Source of the DNA: Chloroflexota bacterium
GTDB taxonomy: Bacteria; Chloroflexota; Dormibacteria; Dormibacterales; Dormibacteraceae
DNA: 7,571 nt
Assembly: GCA_005888075.1 (NCBI GenBank)
Contig: VBKD01000025.1
Location: forward strand, 1 to 7,571
Direction: 5' to 3'
The position numbers were made by a program, and so were the translations under genes. Positions 5,859 to 7,571 of this stretch are shown here, one piece after another. The notes under the pieces were generated by a model. That model was given only the letters and a program-made list of their open reading frames with translations, ran no database searches and was not told the origin of the DNA. The first letter of the stretch is position 1; each line of letters starts with the position of its first letter.

Positions 5859-6907
5859 GCTGCGGTCGCGATGATTCCCCCACCGAGGACGCGACTTCCC
5901 GAGTAAAGAACCGCCGCCTGGCCTGGCGCGGCGCCCAGGAACGGCTCATCGAGCGACAGCGTGCCGCCGGCATACACGGCCGGGATAGCCGGGGCGTGAT
6001 AGCGAAGCCGAGCCTCGCAGGCGAGCGGTTCCCTGACCGTCTGGTCGATGAAGCTCACCTCTTTGAGCGCCACTTCCTGGACCGCGAGGTCTTCCTTGCG
6101 ACCGACCACGATCCGGTTGGATGGCGCATCGACCCGAACCACGTACCAAGGTCCGGGTTCGGCAAGGTCGCCGAAACCGCTGCGCTGGCCGACCGTGTAC
6201 AGCGCCGTGCCTCTATGCGTGCCGAGCTGCCGGCCCGCCGAGTCGACCACGGCGCCCGCTCGCACAGGCAGGCGGGCGGCGAGATAGGTCGCGGTTTGGC
6301 CTCGTGGCACGAAGCAGATTTCCTGGCTCTCCGCCTTGTTGGCGACTGGGAGATCGAACTCTCGCGCGTGCTCGCGCACCTCGCCCTTCGTCATGTTGCC
6401 CAGTGGGAAGACGATCTTCGCGAGTCGGTCGCGGTCGAGGTGATAGAGCATGTATGACTGGTCCTTGGCCGGGTCCACAGCGGTGTGCAGCTCAGGTCCG
6501 TCGCCGCCCTGCACCACCCGCGCGTAATGGCCGGTGGCGAGCCTGTCGAAACCCAGCTCCAGGACCCGCGACAGCATGAGGTCAAACCGCACAAAGGCGT
6601 TGCAGCGCACACATGGATTCGGCGTCCGTCCTTCGAGGTAAGCCTGGTGAAAGGGCTGGATCACGCGCTCGCCGAACTCCTTCTCCAGGTTCCAGCAGTA
6701 ATAAGGAATGGCGAGCAGCGAGGCCACGCGCCGCGCGTCCTCCACTGCGTTCAGCGAGCAGCATCCGCCATGCCTCGATGCCTCTTCAGAGTCGTCGCGC
6801 GGCCACTGCTGGAGCGTGACGCCGACCACCTCGTGACCCTGAGCCTGCAGCAGCGCCGCGGCCACGGAAGAGTCGACACCGCCAGACATGGCGACAGCGA
6901 TTTTCAT
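5855..6907 (-). CDS. mnmA: tRNA-specific 2-thiouridylase MnmA
   Basis: This enzyme installs sulfur at C2 of the wobble uridine U34 of tRNA-Lys, -Glu and -Gln, using ATP to adenylate the base and a persulfide donor. The protein has 350 residues, near the usual 350-370. Motifs: PP-loop S-G-G-V-D-S-S (8-14), a paired C-C-S (49-51), N-P-C-V-R-C-N (97-103) with the likely nucleophilic Cys102, A-T-G-H-Y-A-R (124-130), S-Q-E-I-C-F-V (194-200) with the second catalytic Cys198, and T-V-G-Q-R (238-242) leading into the C-terminal beta-barrel. The spacing Cys102/Cys198 is nearly that of the E. coli pair (102/199). The start is ATG 6907, which overlaps the flavoprotein stop (ATGA). The frame is open back to 7033, but those 42 residues lie within the flavoprotein gene. 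The extra cysteines 49, 50 and 99 are seen in some MnmA proteins. Housekeeping gene; intact. Confidence 0.97.
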   Translation of the reverse strand: MKIAVAMSGGVDSSVAAALLQAQGHEVVGVTLQQWPRDDSEEASRHGGCCSLNAVEDARRVASLLAIPYYCWNLEKEFGERVIQPFHQAYLEGRTPNPCVRCNAFVRFDLMLSRVLELGFDRLATGHYARVVQGGDGPELHTAVDPAKDQSYMLYHLDRDRLAKIVFPLGNMTKGEVREHAREFDLPVANKAESQEICFVPRGQTATYLAARLPVRAGAVVDSAGRQLGTHRGTALYTVGQRSGFGDLAEPGPWYVVRVDAPSNRIVVGRKEDLAVQEVALKEVSFIDQTVREPLACEARLRYHAPAIPAVYAGGTLSLDEPFLGAAPGQAAVLYSGSRVLGGGIIATAA

Positions 6908-7571
6908 GAACGGTTCCCGATGATGTGCTGTGCGACCAACTCGGCGTCCTCGGCTACACCGTAGAGGATCGCCGACTTGAACTTGCGCATCCAGGGGACG
7001 CCCATGAAGTAGAGGCCTTTGACGGAGGTGCACCCGTCGACCTGAATGGGGAATCCCATCTCGTCGAAGACGGGCAGGCTGATCCAGCCATAGTCGGGTC
7101 GGTACCCGCTGGTCCAGATCACTGTTTCAATGCCTTCTCGATCGATTTCGATTTCAGTGCGAGTCTTCAGCCGCAACGGCTCGGGAAACTCAAAATCAGG
7201 CGCCTTCCGTCCGATCGCGCCGCAGTACATCTCGAACGACCTCAGCATGTCTTTCAGTCTCGCGTCGCCAAAGTCCACGCTGGCGGCCAGGTCGTCCGCG
7301 AAGTAGACCTTCGAACCCTGTGCCCCTGCATACCTTCCGAGCAGCTCGATGCCCTTCGCGTGCAGCGTGCGGTAATGCATATCGTGCCCACCACGATTGC
7401 CCGTGGCCTGGACGTTGGCACCAAGCCGCGCAGCCGGAGATGGAAGCTTGTCGAAGGTGCGATCGAGCCACCCGGACTCGCGCGACCACAAGACGAAGTC
7501 ACGACCTTCAACTTGTCGAGGTGTCCACGGACAACGGCCGCAGGCGAGGAACACCGTGCGTCCGGCTGCGT
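6904..7571 (-). CDS. CzcO-like FAD/NAD(P)-binding flavoprotein, C-terminal part (cut by the right window edge)
   Basis: Only the last 221 full codons lie in the window. The frame is open to base 7571, so the GTG at 7554 is internal. The visible part begins A-A-G-R-T-V-F-L, the second beta strand of the NAD(P)-binding domain, followed by C-G-R-C-P-W and a V-E-G-R-D-F segment. The C-terminus has I-W-T-S-G-Y-R-P-D-Y, corresponding to the A-T-G-Y-R-P motif near the FAD site, then a G-L-Y-F-M-G-V-P-W-M-R-K segment and L-Y-G-V-A-E-D-A. This pattern is typical of the flavoprotein-monooxygenase-like group annotated as 'putative flavoprotein involved in K+ transport' (COG2072). The FAD and NADPH Rossmann glycine motifs expected at the N-terminal side are outside the window. 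Substrate unknown. It shares an ATGA overlap with mnmA, implying one transcript. Confidence 0.88.
   Translation of the reverse strand, partial: AAGRTVFLACGRCPWTPRQVEGRDFVLWSRESGWLDRTFDKLPSPAARLGANVQATGNRGGHDMHYRTLHAKGIELLGRYAGAQGSKVYFADDLAASVDFGDARLKDMLRSFEMYCGAIGRKAPDFEFPEPLRLKTRTEIEIDREGIETVIWTSGYRPDYGWISLPVFDEMGFPIQVDGCTSVKGLYFMGVPWMRKFKSAILYGVAEDAELVAQHIIGNRS

Noticed and set aside
4759..5973. Minus-strand open frame of 404 codons across CBS, CopD and the mnmA end
   Set aside because: Spans three well-supported genes in another frame, low-complexity Arg/Gly/Pro composition.
6908..7033. 42-residue N-terminal extension of MnmA
   Set aside because: MnmA proteins begin a few residues before the PP-loop, exactly as from ATG 6907, which also forms the ATGA overlap.
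1..7571. CRISPR arrays, tRNA or rRNA genes, insertion sequences, phage genes
   Set aside because: No regularly spaced direct repeats, cloverleaf-like stretch, rRNA-like conserved segment, transposase or integrase motif was seen on either strand.

Overview
The window is a high-GC bacterial segment (roughly 60-65 % G+C by eye) and almost fully coding. Every gene I can support lies on the minus strand, so transcription runs from base 7571 towards base 1. GTG, TTG and probably CTG start codons and 4-base stop/start overlaps are common. The gene families and the N-terminal style of the second ABC protein (a W-R-G-V-A motif followed by L-L-R-R-R-S-R-R) suggest a Terrabacteria-type organism such as Actinobacteriota, Chloroflexota or Dormibacterota. 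No rRNA or other decisive marker is present, so this placement is weak.

In transcription order the layout is: (1) 7571-6904, the C-terminal part of a CzcO-like FAD/NAD(P) flavoprotein that runs off the right edge; (2) 6907-5855, mnmA, the tRNA U34 2-thiouridylase, overlapping gene 1 by ATGA; (3) 5858-5115, a CopD-family membrane protein, overlapping mnmA by GTGA; (4) 5105-4740, a small stand-alone CBS-pair protein; (5) a 94-base gap with a short hairpin and a weak promoter-like sequence; (6) 4645-2897 and 2900-1077, two half-size ABC exporters. The second appears to start at CTG, where the usual ATGA overlap reads CTGA. Motif asymmetry (degenerate Walker B in the first, LSSGQ signature in the second) points to a heterodimeric exporter with one hydrolytic and one degenerate ATP site.

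Downstream of the exporter is a gap of about 110 bases holding two related REP-like hairpin repeats. It is followed by a small unrecognised two-helix membrane protein (about 966/924-703), then a NuoJ-like subunit (665-174) and the start of a NuoK-like subunit (177-1, cut by the window edge). The two Nuo-like proteins are recognisable but divergent. The NuoK-like protein lacks the conserved membrane glutamate of its second helix, and the NuoJ-like protein lacks the corresponding helix-3 glutamate. They may belong to a non-canonical or remodelled complex I-like membrane module rather than an ordinary nuoA-N operon.

The best candidates for something new are this divergent J/K module, the REP-like repeat pair that reaches into the annotated start of the small ORF, and the CTG start. 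The rest is well-known families in an unremarkable compact operon.
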